This document shows, piece by piece, positions 25,136 through 33,494 of a stretch of DNA of 34,990 bases. The stretch covers positions 1-34,990 of the forward strand of contig JAPYPK010000005.1 of assembly GCA_029937655.1 (NCBI GenBank), read 5' to 3'. Below the pieces are notes generated by a model. The model saw nothing but the letters and a program-made list of their open reading frames with translations. It was not told where the DNA came from and did not search any database. A program made the translations under genes and the position numbers. Numbering within the stretch: position 1 is the first letter of the stretch; each line of letters begins with the position of its first letter. The DNA is from Nitrospinaceae bacterium. GTDB lineage: Bacteria > Nitrospinota > Nitrospinia > Nitrospinales > VA-1.

Positions 25136-26839
25136 TTAGGTTTGTTCGTTTAATGTAACCCTCAACACCTCTTCTACCGTGGTGACCCCTTTTGCGACCT
25201 TTTGCCACCCATCTTCGCGTAAAGTGGTCATCCCTTTTTTGCGGGCGGATTCACGAATTGATTGGGAAGTTGCTTTCGTTAATATAAGTTTCCGTACCGA
25301 GTCATCCACTACAAGTAACTCATAAATTCCCGCTCGACCACGAAAACCAGTGTGGTTACATTCCTTGCATCCTTTTCCATGGAAAGTCTTAATACTATCT
25401 TGGCCAGGGTTGTCGATTTCAGCTAACAATGCTGGGGCAACTTCGATAGGTTCTATGCAGGTTCTACAGATGACTCGAACCAAACGCTGGGCTAGAACAC
25501 CGAGAAGCGCAGAAGAGATAAGGTAGTTTTCTACACCCATATCTAGTAGACGCGTAATGGCTCCAGCCGCATCGTTTGTATGAACTGTGCTAAAAACAAG
25601 ATGTCCCGTAAGAGCTGCCTGAATAGCAACATCTGCAGTTTGTGCATCACGTATTTCACCAACCATGATTACATCCGGATCTTGTCGAACAATCGAACGA
25701 AGTCCACTAGCAAAATCCAATCCTATTTGCGGCTTTACATGGATCTGGTTAATCCCTCGTATTTGATACTCGACCGGATCTTCTATAGTAATTATTTTTT
25801 TATCGGGGGTATTTATGTTTTGTAAGGCCCCGTAAAGAGTGGTTGTTTTTCCACTACCAGTAGGCCCAGTAACTAGTAACTTTCCATATGGTTTATGAAT
25901 TAATTTTTGAAATTGTTCCAGTGCCTGCTTTGGGAACCCCATTTTTTCTAACTCAACAGTCAGGTTACCGCGGTCAAGGATACGTATAACTACGCTTTCT
26001 CCGTAGAGTGTTGGAAGAGTGGAGACACGCATATCAATATCTTTTCCATGCACCTTTAATTTTATGCGTCCATCCTGAGGTAAGCGACGTTCTGAAATGT
26101 CTAGTTTAGCCATGATCTTTATTCGTGTGCAAAGTGCGGAGTTTAGTCTTTTAGGAGGTGCTTCGAAATTATGTAAAATTCCGTCTATCCGGTAACGTAG
26201 GATCAAATCCTCAGCAAATGGTTCCAGATGAATGTCACTTGCCCCCATTTCAGTAGCTTTGCTAATGATGTGGTTCACCAACTTTATGACAGGTGCTTCC
26301 GAAGCCATATCCCGTATGTGTTCGGTATCTAAATCGGTGTCAGTTAAACTATTTTCGTCTTTTTTTATGCTCTCGACCATTCGCCCCATGGTTGACTCGC
26401 CTGCGCCATAGTAAGTTTCGATTGCCTCGATAATGGTTTCCTCAGTGCTCAAAACTATTTTAATATTTTTCCCGAGTGAAATTTTTAGATTTTCTATTGT
26501 ATGCAGATCGAAGGGATCGAATACTGCTATGGTTAAAGTGTCACCTTTTATTTGGATAGGGAATATTGTTTTTTCTTTTAAAAAAGCTTCAGAAATATTT
26601 ATTTCTTTTATTGGGAGTTGAGTTTTTGGATACTCTTCCAAACTGATAAAAGGTAAGCTTAGTTCTTTGCTTAATGTTTCTAGTAAGACATCTACGTGAA
26701 TATAACCAAGGTCCACAAGTGTTTTACCAAGGTAACGCCCAGTTTGAAGTTGGTTTTCTTTTGCTTCTCCGAGAGCTTTTTCGGTAAGCTTTTTGTTTCG
26801 CAGAAGGATTCGCTCAACTGGATCTGATTTTTTAAGCAT
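25136..26839 (-). CDS. gspE: Type II secretion ATPase GspE
   Basis: The product is 567 residues and is the cytoplasmic AAA-type ATPase that drives pseudopilus assembly. The N1E/GspE N-terminal domain covers about 1-145. ATPase motifs are Walker A GPTGSGKT (325-332), the Asp box TIEDPVEYQI, Walker B region DPDVIMVGEIRD (387-398) and the His box GHLVFSTVHTND. The zinc-binding C-terminal element has Cys458, Cys461, Cys491 and Cys494. All key residues are present. It lies 8 bases after gspC. Confidence 0.97.
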   Translation of the reverse strand: MLKKSDPVERILLRNKKLTEKALGEAKENQLQTGRYLGKTLVDLGYIHVDVLLETLSKELSLPFISLEEYPKTQLPIKEINISEAFLKEKTIFPIQIKGDTLTIAVFDPFDLHTIENLKISLGKNIKIVLSTEETIIEAIETYYGAGESTMGRMVESIKKDENSLTDTDLDTEHIRDMASEAPVIKLVNHIISKATEMGASDIHLEPFAEDLILRYRIDGILHNFEAPPKRLNSALCTRIKIMAKLDISERRLPQDGRIKLKVHGKDIDMRVSTLPTLYGESVVIRILDRGNLTVELEKMGFPKQALEQFQKLIHKPYGKLLVTGPTGSGKTTTLYGALQNINTPDKKIITIEDPVEYQIRGINQIHVKPQIGLDFASGLRSIVRQDPDVIMVGEIRDAQTADVAIQAALTGHLVFSTVHTNDAAGAITRLLDMGVENYLISSALLGVLAQRLVRVICRTCIEPIEVAPALLAEIDNPGQDSIKTFHGKGCKECNHTGFRGRAGIYELLVVDDSVRKLILTKATSQSIRESARKKGMTTLREDGWQKVAKGVTTVEEVLRVTLNEQT

Positions 26840-26847
26840 AAATAATT

Positions 26848-27687
26848 TTACCTGCCAGAAATATGTTTTGGTAGCGGTGTTAAGATAGACCCGGAAATTC
26901 GTGGAGTCGGTTGAGGTCTTCTTTTTGTGACGGGTCGTGTACTTATAGATTTTGGTTTTCGTTGTGTACGTTTCGATATTTTATCTATAGTGGTCATACT
27001 ATTTTTTAATTTCACCGTGATCACTTGCCCTGTAGTAGTGTTTAGTACCACTTCGCTTTTACTTATTTGGGTTATTTTGTAACTACCAATTTGATCGCCA
27101 AGGTGATACCCCTTTCTCTTAATTGGGATATTTTTTAGTTTCCCCTCTATGGTGACTGGATGCGACCCTTCTAAAATAGCAATTTTAGTGCCACCTAGAA
27201 GCATTACTCCCCTAAGAGTAAGCTTTGGGGCTGGAAGTTCTGGTTTTGGGACGACTTTAGCCGCCTGAGATTTTGGTTGTGGTGGTTTGGGAGGTTGGTA
27301 TTCGATTCTTTCTTTTCTGAATAAATTTTTACTGACTATCTCATTGACGCTTTGCGGAGCGATAGTTTGACGCTTAATTTTTAGAGGGGTTATTTCTCGA
27401 GATGAACTCATTTGGTTTTCTCCAGTCACTCTATTTGGGTATTTAGGGTAGATCCAGGTTCGAACACTCAAGGTAGTTAAAGTCAGTATTGTGAGAATGA
27501 AAATTATGTTGAGGCTAGAAAAAATTCTATACACGGGACTAATGGAAGTTAGATTTTTTATCCATAAACTTATGAACTTATTTGGGTTTGTCAACAATCC
27601 TAGCAGGTACTGCCCAAAATCATTCCTAGGGTTACTTGTTTGGAAACTGTTTAAAGTAGATTGACCCACTTCTAGCTGATGCGTCAC
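26848..27687 (-). CDS. gspC: Type II secretion protein GspC (no PDZ domain)
   Basis: The product is 279 residues. A cytoplasmic segment of nearly 60 residues, one membrane helix (about 60-76), a linker, a Pro/Lys-rich stretch (about 129-152) and a homology region (about 152-226, LRGVMLLGGTKIAILEG to ITVKLK) are seen. The HR domain contacts the N0 domain of GspD. No PDZ or coiled coil follows, only a basic Ser/Arg/Pro tail. The start is GTG 27687, with a strong GGGGAG seven bases upstream. It is the first core gsp gene, 134 bases after the STN gene. Confidence 0.88.
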   Translation of the reverse strand: MTHQLEVGQSTLNSFQTSNPRNDFGQYLLGLLTNPNKFISLWIKNLTSISPVYRIFSSLNIIFILTILTLTTLSVRTWIYPKYPNRVTGENQMSSSREITPLKIKRQTIAPQSVNEIVSKNLFRKERIEYQPPKPPQPKSQAAKVVPKPELPAPKLTLRGVMLLGGTKIAILEGSHPVTIEGKLKNIPIKRKGYHLGDQIGSYKITQISKSEVVLNTTTGQVITVKLKNSMTTIDKISKRTQRKPKSISTRPVTKRRPQPTPRISGSILTPLPKHISGR

Positions 27688-27821
27688 TTTTGATCTCCCC
27701 AGTGGATAAAAACCAACACCTTCTTTTCGGGAAAATCAGCAAAATCCTTTACAAAAAAAGGGGTTTAGGTAGATTTAACGCCATTAGAGTGGGCTGGGGA
27801 TAGAATGAGAGTCGAAATTAG

Positions 27822-28265
27822 TTATAAGGGGTTGCTTTCGACAAGCCAAATTTGTGAGGTATTGGGTTGATTAGTCCAAACTTCAACACGGCTATAATCT
27901 TCGATAAGTTTTCGTACTGAACTTTTCCAGTACTTTGCTTTAATATCGACACTGATTATTTTTTTTGCCATCCGGGATGATAGGTTAAAACGAATGCCTG
28001 TTTCGTCGTGTATGTTCTTTAAAATCTCACCGAGAGGATAGTCTCGGAAATGGAGTTGAATACCTTTCGGTGTGGAATTAATAGAATTTTTTTTGGTTGA
28101 TTGATTAATAGAGATGAGGGTTTTAGTGTTTACCTCATCTGGGGTGGGATCTGGTAACGACACTTTAGAGTTAGATCGAAATTCTAGTTCTGCATTAGCA
28201 TATTCAAATAGAGTCAATGCAAGGACAACCATCACGGTACATAAAAATAATTTCTTGGTCTTCAT
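27822..28265 (-). CDS. Exported stand-alone STN (secretin N0-like) protein
   Basis: The product is 147 residues. A signal peptide covers about 1-25 (LFLCTVMVVLALTLF, likely cut near ANA-ELE). After a Ser/Thr/Lys-rich linker, residues about 70-147 form an STN/N0-type domain (GIQLHFRDYPLGEILKNI, then VDIKAKYWKSSVRKLI). In GspD and TonB receptors this domain is part of a larger protein; here it stands alone in the periplasm. It overlaps the cNMP-binding gene by four bases and precedes gspC. It could compete with or cap the GspC HR-GspD N0 contact, which is inference. Confidence 0.8.
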   Translation of the reverse strand: MKTKKLFLCTVMVVLALTLFEYANAELEFRSNSKVSLPDPTPDEVNTKTLISINQSTKKNSINSTPKGIQLHFRDYPLGEILKNIHDETGIRFNLSSRMAKKIISVDIKAKYWKSSVRKLIEDYSRVEVWTNQPNTSQIWLVESNPL

Positions 28266-28780
28266 GCTTGGGGCTTTAATTTTTTCTTGATAATAGATTT
28301 TAACTTAATACATTCCGTGTTCATGTCATCCAAGTTTTCGGCAAGTTTTGTGAGGAATTGCTTATGAATTTTCATTTGAGTGGATTTCTCAAAACTTTCT
28401 AGAATTTCTTTTGTTATTTTTATAACCGAAACATCTTTCGATGCGGCACGTGCGGAGACATTTCTAGGGCGGCCAGTGATTAAAGAGATTTCCCCGAATA
28501 TGGACCCTATGCCTAACTCCTTGACCATGATTTCTTCAGAATCTGTAAGTGATATGCGCCCTTCTGCTACATTGTCGGTAATTGATTTATAAAGACATAT
28601 TTTACCCAGCAAGATGACGTACAGACAAGACTCAACCGCGCCTTGCTTTATGATTGTTTCCCCTTCCTGGTATTTTTCAAAGACCCCTTTTTTTTCTAGG
28701 AGTGAAGATTTTTCATTATCAGTAAACTCTTCAAAGAAAGGTAAGTTTTTAATGTAGTCAACAACTGAAACTTTTTCCAT
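28262..28780 (-). CDS. Single-domain cyclic-nucleotide-binding protein
   Basis: The product is 172 residues from ATG 28780, which has AAAGG six bases upstream. A GTG start at 28837 is possible but lacks a good site. The domain runs from NLPFFEEFTDNEKSSLL to the phosphate-binding cassette FGEISLITGRPRNVSA, which keeps the Glu and Arg that hold cAMP/cGMP in CRP-like folds. There is no helix-turn-helix, kinase or channel part, so it probably acts through a partner. It is the first gene before stn and the gsp operon and is translationally coupled to stn, so it may sense a nucleotide for the secretion system. Ligand and partner are unknown. Confidence 0.87.
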   Translation of the reverse strand: MEKVSVVDYIKNLPFFEEFTDNEKSSLLEKKGVFEKYQEGETIIKQGAVESCLYVILLGKICLYKSITDNVAEGRISLTDSEEIMVKELGIGSIFGEISLITGRPRNVSARAASKDVSVIKITKEILESFEKSTQMKIHKQFLTKLAENLDDMNTECIKLKSIIKKKLKPQA

Positions 28781-29070
28781 GCGAAACCTTTCGTCAATAG
28801 TGTATCTTTGGATATCCAAGAGTTTTTTCTTAAACACAATCTTATTATCCTTGAAAAGGTAATCTAGTCCAGATTATTTTTTTAGAGGGTCATGCATCAA
28901 CTTATTTTAGATAAAGCTCATCAAGAATAATCGACTTGTTTAAAGAGAACCGTGAATAGGCTGACCTAGTTATCTATGCTTTGTTCCTGGGATTTTTTAA
29001 CTAATTATTTAAAAGGAACTACCAATTATAGTTTGTGTTTTTTTATGAATGAATTTTGTGGAGATTTTTT

Positions 29071-29454
29071 ATGAGCGCTCAGCAGTTATTAAATGATTTG
29101 TTGGAGTGTCTGCCGTTGAGGGTGTACGGAAGAGGAGCTGTGCTAACGTTGCTCCGTGAAATGGGGTTTGCGGTCAAAAATAAAACTCCTCTCACAGTAC
29201 TTGATATTTTTCGGGATAATGAGTCAGGAGAACTGGTGTGTAAGCTTACTCCCGATGGGACTGGTGAGTTTACAGCAGCACTTTCCAATTTAAAATTGGA
29301 CATCACTCATCCTCTTTATAGAAAAGTTAAGGGCTATCAAGAAGAAGTTTCCGAGGCACTTGGTAAACAGGATGTTGAGGATTCACGTCAGACACAGATC
29401 GAACGTGAAGACCGTGACGGGTTTCGTGTTGGGGATCTATACAAAAAAAGATAG
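29071..29454 (+). CDS. Small cytoplasmic protein of unknown function
   Basis: The product is 127 residues. I start at ATG 29071 because GTGGAG lies seven bases upstream; a TTG 15 bases earlier has no site. I do not recognise the family. It has a helical, Leu-rich start (SAQQLLNDLLECLPL), a beta-rich middle (TVLDIFRDNESGELVCKL) and a highly charged, probably unstructured tail from about residue 92. There is no signal peptide or membrane helix. It is transcribed divergently from the cNMP gene and converges on the radical SAM gene. A TATAGT at 29027-29032 could be its -10, with no clear -35. Confidence 0.7.
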   Translation: MSAQQLLNDLLECLPLRVYGRGAVLTLLREMGFAVKNKTPLTVLDIFRDNESGELVCKLTPDGTGEFTAALSNLKLDITHPLYRKVKGYQEEVSEALGKQDVEDSRQTQIEREDRDGFRVGDLYKKR

Positions 29455-29512
29455 GTGTCTGTCAGTGGCGCTAAAACTAGTTATTTATTGGGTTTGTCGA
29501 TTGAAAAAAATG

Positions 29513-30853
29513 TTATTTTTCCGAGTTGATGAACTTTTTCAGAAAGGGAAACATCGCACCTCGTTTTTCGATCATCTCTTCTCGTGACTTTTTAACAACC
29601 ATTTCGTCGATGAGGGTGATATTTCTTTCTTCAGCAAATCTTTCAATTCCTTTGACGACCATTCCTCTTGCAAAGGAGGGGATCCGTTCCAAGCGTTGTT
29701 TAGCTTCTGGACTCCATTGAGCATAAAATTCAACTTCTAGACCTAGAGTATCTTCCACTTTAAGGGTGATTTCTTTGCCGCCATGTTTTCCTGGTTCATA
29801 GTTACAGGAGGGATCTTCGGACATATAGTTGCCTGACTCTGCAAAGGCACGTGCACGACATCCAGAGCACATGGAAGAAAACTCACAGGTCCCACACTTT
29901 CCTTCTAGTTGTTTGCGATCGCGCAGTTGGACCATCAACGGAGAATTGTCCCACAGTTCCTTAAATGAGGAAGTTTTTAAATTGCCAATAGATTCTTCAA
30001 TGAAAGGGCAGGGTGTCATGTTGCCTTCAGGGGAAATTCTACTGTAGTGAGTTCCAGCTGGGCAACCTCCTGAGTAGGTGCGTGTATACACTGAATCAGG
30101 GTCATTTTCATAAACAACACGTTTATATTGGGGAGCACATTTTGAGTTTATCATTAGGCGGCCCTTATATTTCATTTGCTGTTCATAAAGCATTTTGAGA
30201 GCTTCCTCATACGCCTCATTAGAAATATCAGTGTTACCTTGCCCCCTTCCAGTGCAAACGAGAAAATACAGATTGAATGCGATGGCTCCTATTTTTTCTG
30301 TGAATGCGACCACATCAGGAATTTCTTTATAGTTCATGTCTGAGACTGACATCTGGATAAGAAAATCTACGCCGACCTCGTTTAATATATTGAAGGCTTC
30401 CATAGATTGTTCCCAGGCTCCGGAAACACCACGAAATTTGTTGTGCTTTAATGCATCCATGGAATCAATGCTTATTCCAACACCATGTGCTCCTGCCTCC
30501 TTGATTTTTTGCGCATTTGTTTTATTGATGAGAGTTCCGTTGGTCCCAAGAACAACCATGAACTTCTTGTCCGCTGCATAACGTATGAGTTCATATATGT
30601 CTGGACGTAATAAAGGTTCACCACCGGTAAGGATGAGAAAAGCATTAGGATTGACCTCAGCGATTTGATCGATGACTCGTTTACATTGATCCGTATCTAA
30701 CTCGTCAGAGCGAAATCCTCCACGAAAATTGGCATCAAGATAGCAATGGTCACAGTTAAGGTTGCACCGCTTAGTGAGGTTCCATGAAATGGAATATGCT
30801 CGAAAATCCATTTTTTCTGGTTTTATTTGAAGCGTATCGGGTGTGGTTGTCAT
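29513..30853 (-). CDS. Radical SAM/SPASM protein fused to a PCP_red domain
   Basis: The product is 446 residues. The radical SAM cluster is held by Cys30, Cys34 and Cys37 (CNLNCDHC), with GGEPLLRPD at 77-85 for SAM. A SPASM-type C-terminal region has Cys264, 282, 320, 323, 329, 332 and 350, enough for one or two extra 4Fe-4S clusters. This set resembles NirJ/AhbD haem-modifying and PqqE-like enzymes. Residues about 374-430 (EFYAQWSPEAKQRLERIP) match the PCP_red domain at the end of light-independent protochlorophyllide reductase ChlB. A tetrapyrrole substrate is therefore more likely than a peptide, but unproven. Its ATG directly follows the stop of the upstream small exported protein. Confidence 0.9.
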   Translation of the reverse strand: MTTTPDTLQIKPEKMDFRAYSISWNLTKRCNLNCDHCYLDANFRGGFRSDELDTDQCKRVIDQIAEVNPNAFLILTGGEPLLRPDIYELIRYAADKKFMVVLGTNGTLINKTNAQKIKEAGAHGVGISIDSMDALKHNKFRGVSGAWEQSMEAFNILNEVGVDFLIQMSVSDMNYKEIPDVVAFTEKIGAIAFNLYFLVCTGRGQGNTDISNEAYEEALKMLYEQQMKYKGRLMINSKCAPQYKRVVYENDPDSVYTRTYSGGCPAGTHYSRISPEGNMTPCPFIEESIGNLKTSSFKELWDNSPLMVQLRDRKQLEGKCGTCEFSSMCSGCRARAFAESGNYMSEDPSCNYEPGKHGGKEITLKVEDTLGLEVEFYAQWSPEAKQRLERIPSFARGMVVKGIERFAEERNITLIDEMVVKKSREEMIEKRGAMFPFLKKFINSEK

Positions 30854-31153
30854 TTACTTTCTTTGTTCTTTATGTTGTTTTTGTATTTGTTCGTTTTTCT
30901 GTATTGTTTTACTTTTAATTTGTTTGGTTTCTGACTTTGCTTTATTAGCCTCATTTTTAGCTGCTAATTTGATGTTGGGTGTTGAACCATCCTGGGTCAG
31001 GTGGCTTGCAGAGAAATTTATCTCGATTTGGTAGTTTTCTAAAGATGGCCCATGATGCATTTCACCTGATTTATGAGGGTGAGCACCTGCCGTAACTGAA
31101 AAAACAAATAATGAGCATGAAACTAAAACTAAATTTAAAAGAAAGGGTCTCAT
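30854..31153 (-). CDS. Small exported His- and Lys-rich protein
   Basis: The product is 99 residues. The signal peptide is about 1-24 (hydrophobic LLNLVLVSCSLFVFSV, likely cut after AGA). The mature start is His-rich (HPHKSGEMHHG), followed by a short predicted beta segment and a long Lys/Gln/Glu-rich tail that looks disordered. No family is recognised. AGGATGAG precedes the ATG. The stop TAA touches the ATG of the radical SAM gene, so the two are coupled. The His cluster could bind metal or haem in the periplasm. Confidence 0.75.
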   Translation of the reverse strand: MRPFLLNLVLVSCSLFVFSVTAGAHPHKSGEMHHGPSLENYQIEINFSASHLTQDGSTPNIKLAAKNEANKAKSETKQIKSKTIQKNEQIQKQHKEQRK

Positions 31154-31287
31154 TTTTTAATTCTCATCCTAATCTATTTGTTATGAATTAGTTCAAAAAT
31201 CTGAATGAACTTTATTGTACAGTTAATTATCTATCGCGCCCCTTTTTTTATATCATAAGAATCAAGAGACCAAAAACTATTTCTAGA

Positions 31288-32139
31288 GTGAAATTAGATT
31301 CTAAATTGAGAAACTTATTTAAGCTTAACCTCTGGTTCAACAGAAAGATAATATTATCACTATCGCTTTTGTTAGTGGTTTTTTTCCTTCCATCCTGTGA
31401 GAGCTTTCCTGTATTCAATGACACCTTATTAAGGCAGGCTGGTAAGGGTTCGAAATCGGTTACTTCAAGGGACTCGGTATTTGATTTGCTCGAGAAAAAA
31501 TGGATTTCGAGCACTTATTTTGATCAGGGATTAAAGTACGAAAGTAGCCGAATGAAGGTGGTTTCACTTTCTGAATTATTGAAAGTATATAGCCCTGATG
31601 AAAATATGGATGCAATTCTTCTTAATTGTGCCGATGGTTATCAGGGGATAATCTCAATCAATGATGTGAGAAATTATGACCTTCAACTCGCGTTAATAAT
31701 TGAATTGCCTCAAGGAACCGCTCGGCCTTATTGGCTGCAACCATTACTTATTGTGGTTCCTAATCACGCAAAACCGCCATTTTCTGAACGTTTTTTTACG
31801 GCAAATATTACTGAATTACGTTTTGTTAGATTGGTTGATTATTATTCCTCATTATATTCTTTAGACTTGAGAAATGCTTATGCGCAATTTGGCTTGGAGC
31901 TTTTTAAGGATAATTGCCTGTTCTGTCACTCGATAAATAAGGTGGGGGGAAACAAAGGGACTTCTTTGTTGAGCACATTCGATCTAATCTCGGATGAGGG
32001 AATAAACAATTTTAAAGAAAAGTTTTTTAAAATGCATGGGAGAGACAATAACACTACACAAAATACAGGGCTGTTTTTAACTGACGATCAGTTTGATGCA
32101 TTGCTAGAATTTTTATATGAAATTTCAGCAAACCATTAA
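31288..32139 (+). CDS. Probable lipoprotein c-type cytochrome
   Basis: The product is 283 residues. A long basic start is followed by a hydrophobic run and a lipobox-like FLPSC with Cys37. Residues about 90-180 (VSLSELLKVYSP, LLNCADGYQG, ARPYWLQPLLIV) recall the substrate domain of sulfite-oxidase-type molybdopterin proteins, without its cofactor-binding part; this is a weak resemblance. A C-terminal cytochrome c domain has CLFCH (210-214) and a possible axial Met249. It would sit in the periplasm, anchored to a membrane, and carry one haem. The GTG start has no clear Shine-Dalgarno, so the N-terminus is uncertain. Confidence 0.75.
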   Translation: MKLDSKLRNLFKLNLWFNRKIILSLSLLLVVFFLPSCESFPVFNDTLLRQAGKGSKSVTSRDSVFDLLEKKWISSTYFDQGLKYESSRMKVVSLSELLKVYSPDENMDAILLNCADGYQGIISINDVRNYDLQLALIIELPQGTARPYWLQPLLIVVPNHAKPPFSERFFTANITELRFVRLVDYYSSLYSLDLRNAYAQFGLELFKDNCLFCHSINKVGGNKGTSLLSTFDLISDEGINNFKEKFFKMHGRDNNTTQNTGLFLTDDQFDALLEFLYEISANH

Positions 32140-32279
32140 AATTAAATGGACCATAATAGACTGCCCTGGGTTAATCTAAAATTAGAACCTTGACAGTTGA
32201 TTCGTGCGTGATATGTTTGCCAGACCTGTTTAGACTATTTTCCCCTATTTTTTGTATATATTTAGAAGGAAACAACTAT

Positions 32280-32675
32280 ATGTCTTTGGCGGTTGTTTTA
32301 TTTTTTGCTATCGGCACACTTTGCGAAGTATACCTATTAACGATTGTGAGTGGGTATATTAGTATAATGAATACGCTGTCTCTAATAATGTTTACATTCC
32401 TTGTGGGTAATATTATTGGGAGAAGTTGGGGGAAAGAATGTTTTGAGAAGATGCAATGGCACTTAAGGTCTCGAACTGTTCCAGGTGACGAAGTGCTCAA
32501 TGGTTCTGTAATGGCTTTGTCTGGAATGTTTCTTGTTACCCCTGGCGTAATTACCGACTTAATAGGTGTTTTTATTCTTTTTCCAATGACCCGTGGTGTT
32601 TTTAAGGGTATTGCAGAAAGCCTAGTTAAGAAAAAAATTACTAACGGTGACCTCTATTACTTTTTTAAAGATTGA
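32280..32675 (+). CDS. fxsA: FxsA family membrane protein
   Basis: The product is 131 residues. It has the FxsA layout: hydrophobic helices about 2-19 and 22-42, a short loop with GKECFEKMQWHLRSRTVPGDEVLNG shortened here to its key PGDE-x-LNG part, and a third hydrophobic block VMALSGMFLVTPGVITDLIGVF with the conserved PGxxTDxxG motif. The family is linked to phage F exclusion in E. coli when overproduced; its normal role is not known. ATG 32280 is chosen because AAGGA lies nine bases upstream; the frame is open 30 codons further. Confidence 0.9.
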   Translation: MSLAVVLFFAIGTLCEVYLLTIVSGYISIMNTLSLIMFTFLVGNIIGRSWGKECFEKMQWHLRSRTVPGDEVLNGSVMALSGMFLVTPGVITDLIGVFILFPMTRGVFKGIAESLVKKKITNGDLYYFFKD

Positions 32676-32695
32676 TGTCGCTATCTTTGTGACTC

Positions 32696-33415
32696 ATGTT
32701 TTTTTCCTCCCCTCCGCGTAATTTAAAACCTGAACTACTTGACTTAGATGAGGCTCCGTTTGATGAAGTTCAAGATAGCCTTGAAGATGTTCGTTTAGTC
32801 AATAGATACCTTGGCGGTTACAAGGTCCTTCTCTATTATATTCGTGATTTTATAAAGAGACAGCCTTTAGATAAGGAATTCTTGGTTTTGGATCTAGCTA
32901 CCGGGTCTGCTGATCAACCTATCGTGGTAGTTGATATGGCGCGTCAACTGAATGTAAAAATAAAGGTTGTGGCTCTGGATATAAACTTTAAGATGTTGAA
33001 CTATGCTCATAAAAAAATAAGAGCTTATCCAGAAATTCATCTCGTTCAAGGTGACATTCACTCGCCTCCTTTTGGAGAAAATAGCTTTGATGTAGTAATA
33101 AATTCTTTGTCTTTGCACCATTTTACAAGAATTCAGGCAGTAAATATTTTGCGAATGGCTGACCTTATGAGTCGGTCTGGGTTTATAATAAATGATTTGC
33201 ATAGAAGTCGGATAGCTCATGCGTTTATTCTTATTCTGACTCGTTTGGTCACAAAGAATCGCCTTACTCGTCATGATGCCCCAGTATCTGTTATGAATGC
33301 ATTTACTCCATCCGAGATGGCTGAAATGGCTCAAGAGGCAGGTGTGAAATGCTTTACGGTGAACCGTCACTTTCCTTATCGCATAGGTCTGGTTTCAACC
33401 AGAAAGGATTACTAG
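32696..33415 (+). CDS. Class I SAM-dependent methyltransferase
   Basis: The product is 239 residues. The SAM loop VLDLATGSAD is at 64-73, the acidic second-strand end is ALDINFKM, and the post-II and III blocks QGDIHSPPF and SFDVVINSLSLHHF follow. The N-terminal PELLD, then DVRLVNRYLGG, is typical of UbiE-like methyltransferases often found by quinone or polyketide genes. No substrate-defining feature is visible. It follows fxsA by 20 bases and is probably co-transcribed with it. Confidence 0.9.
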   Translation: MFFSSPPRNLKPELLDLDEAPFDEVQDSLEDVRLVNRYLGGYKVLLYYIRDFIKRQPLDKEFLVLDLATGSADQPIVVVDMARQLNVKIKVVALDINFKMLNYAHKKIRAYPEIHLVQGDIHSPPFGENSFDVVINSLSLHHFTRIQAVNILRMADLMSRSGFIINDLHRSRIAHAFILILTRLVTKNRLTRHDAPVSVMNAFTPSEMAEMAQEAGVKCFTVNRHFPYRIGLVSTRKDY

Positions 33416-33494
33416 GATGTACGCCATTGATTCGGGTAAGAAATTTTTTTTATGATTAGGGTAGGTCGACTTATTCTGCAACCTTTTTAAGAGT

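Noticed and set aside
28781-28837. GTG 28837 as the start of the cNMP-binding protein.
   Set aside because: ATG 28780 has AAAGG at six bases, and the domain begins shortly after it; the extra 19 residues are basic and not part of the fold.
28860-28883. TAATCT/AGATTA hairpin followed by T residues on the plus strand.
   Set aside because: No plus-strand gene lies upstream to be terminated, and the stem is six weak pairs.
32894-33370. A 158-codon minus-strand frame inside the methyltransferase gene.
   Set aside because: Overlaps the SAM-binding blocks of a clearly real gene; no Shine-Dalgarno or recognisable motif.
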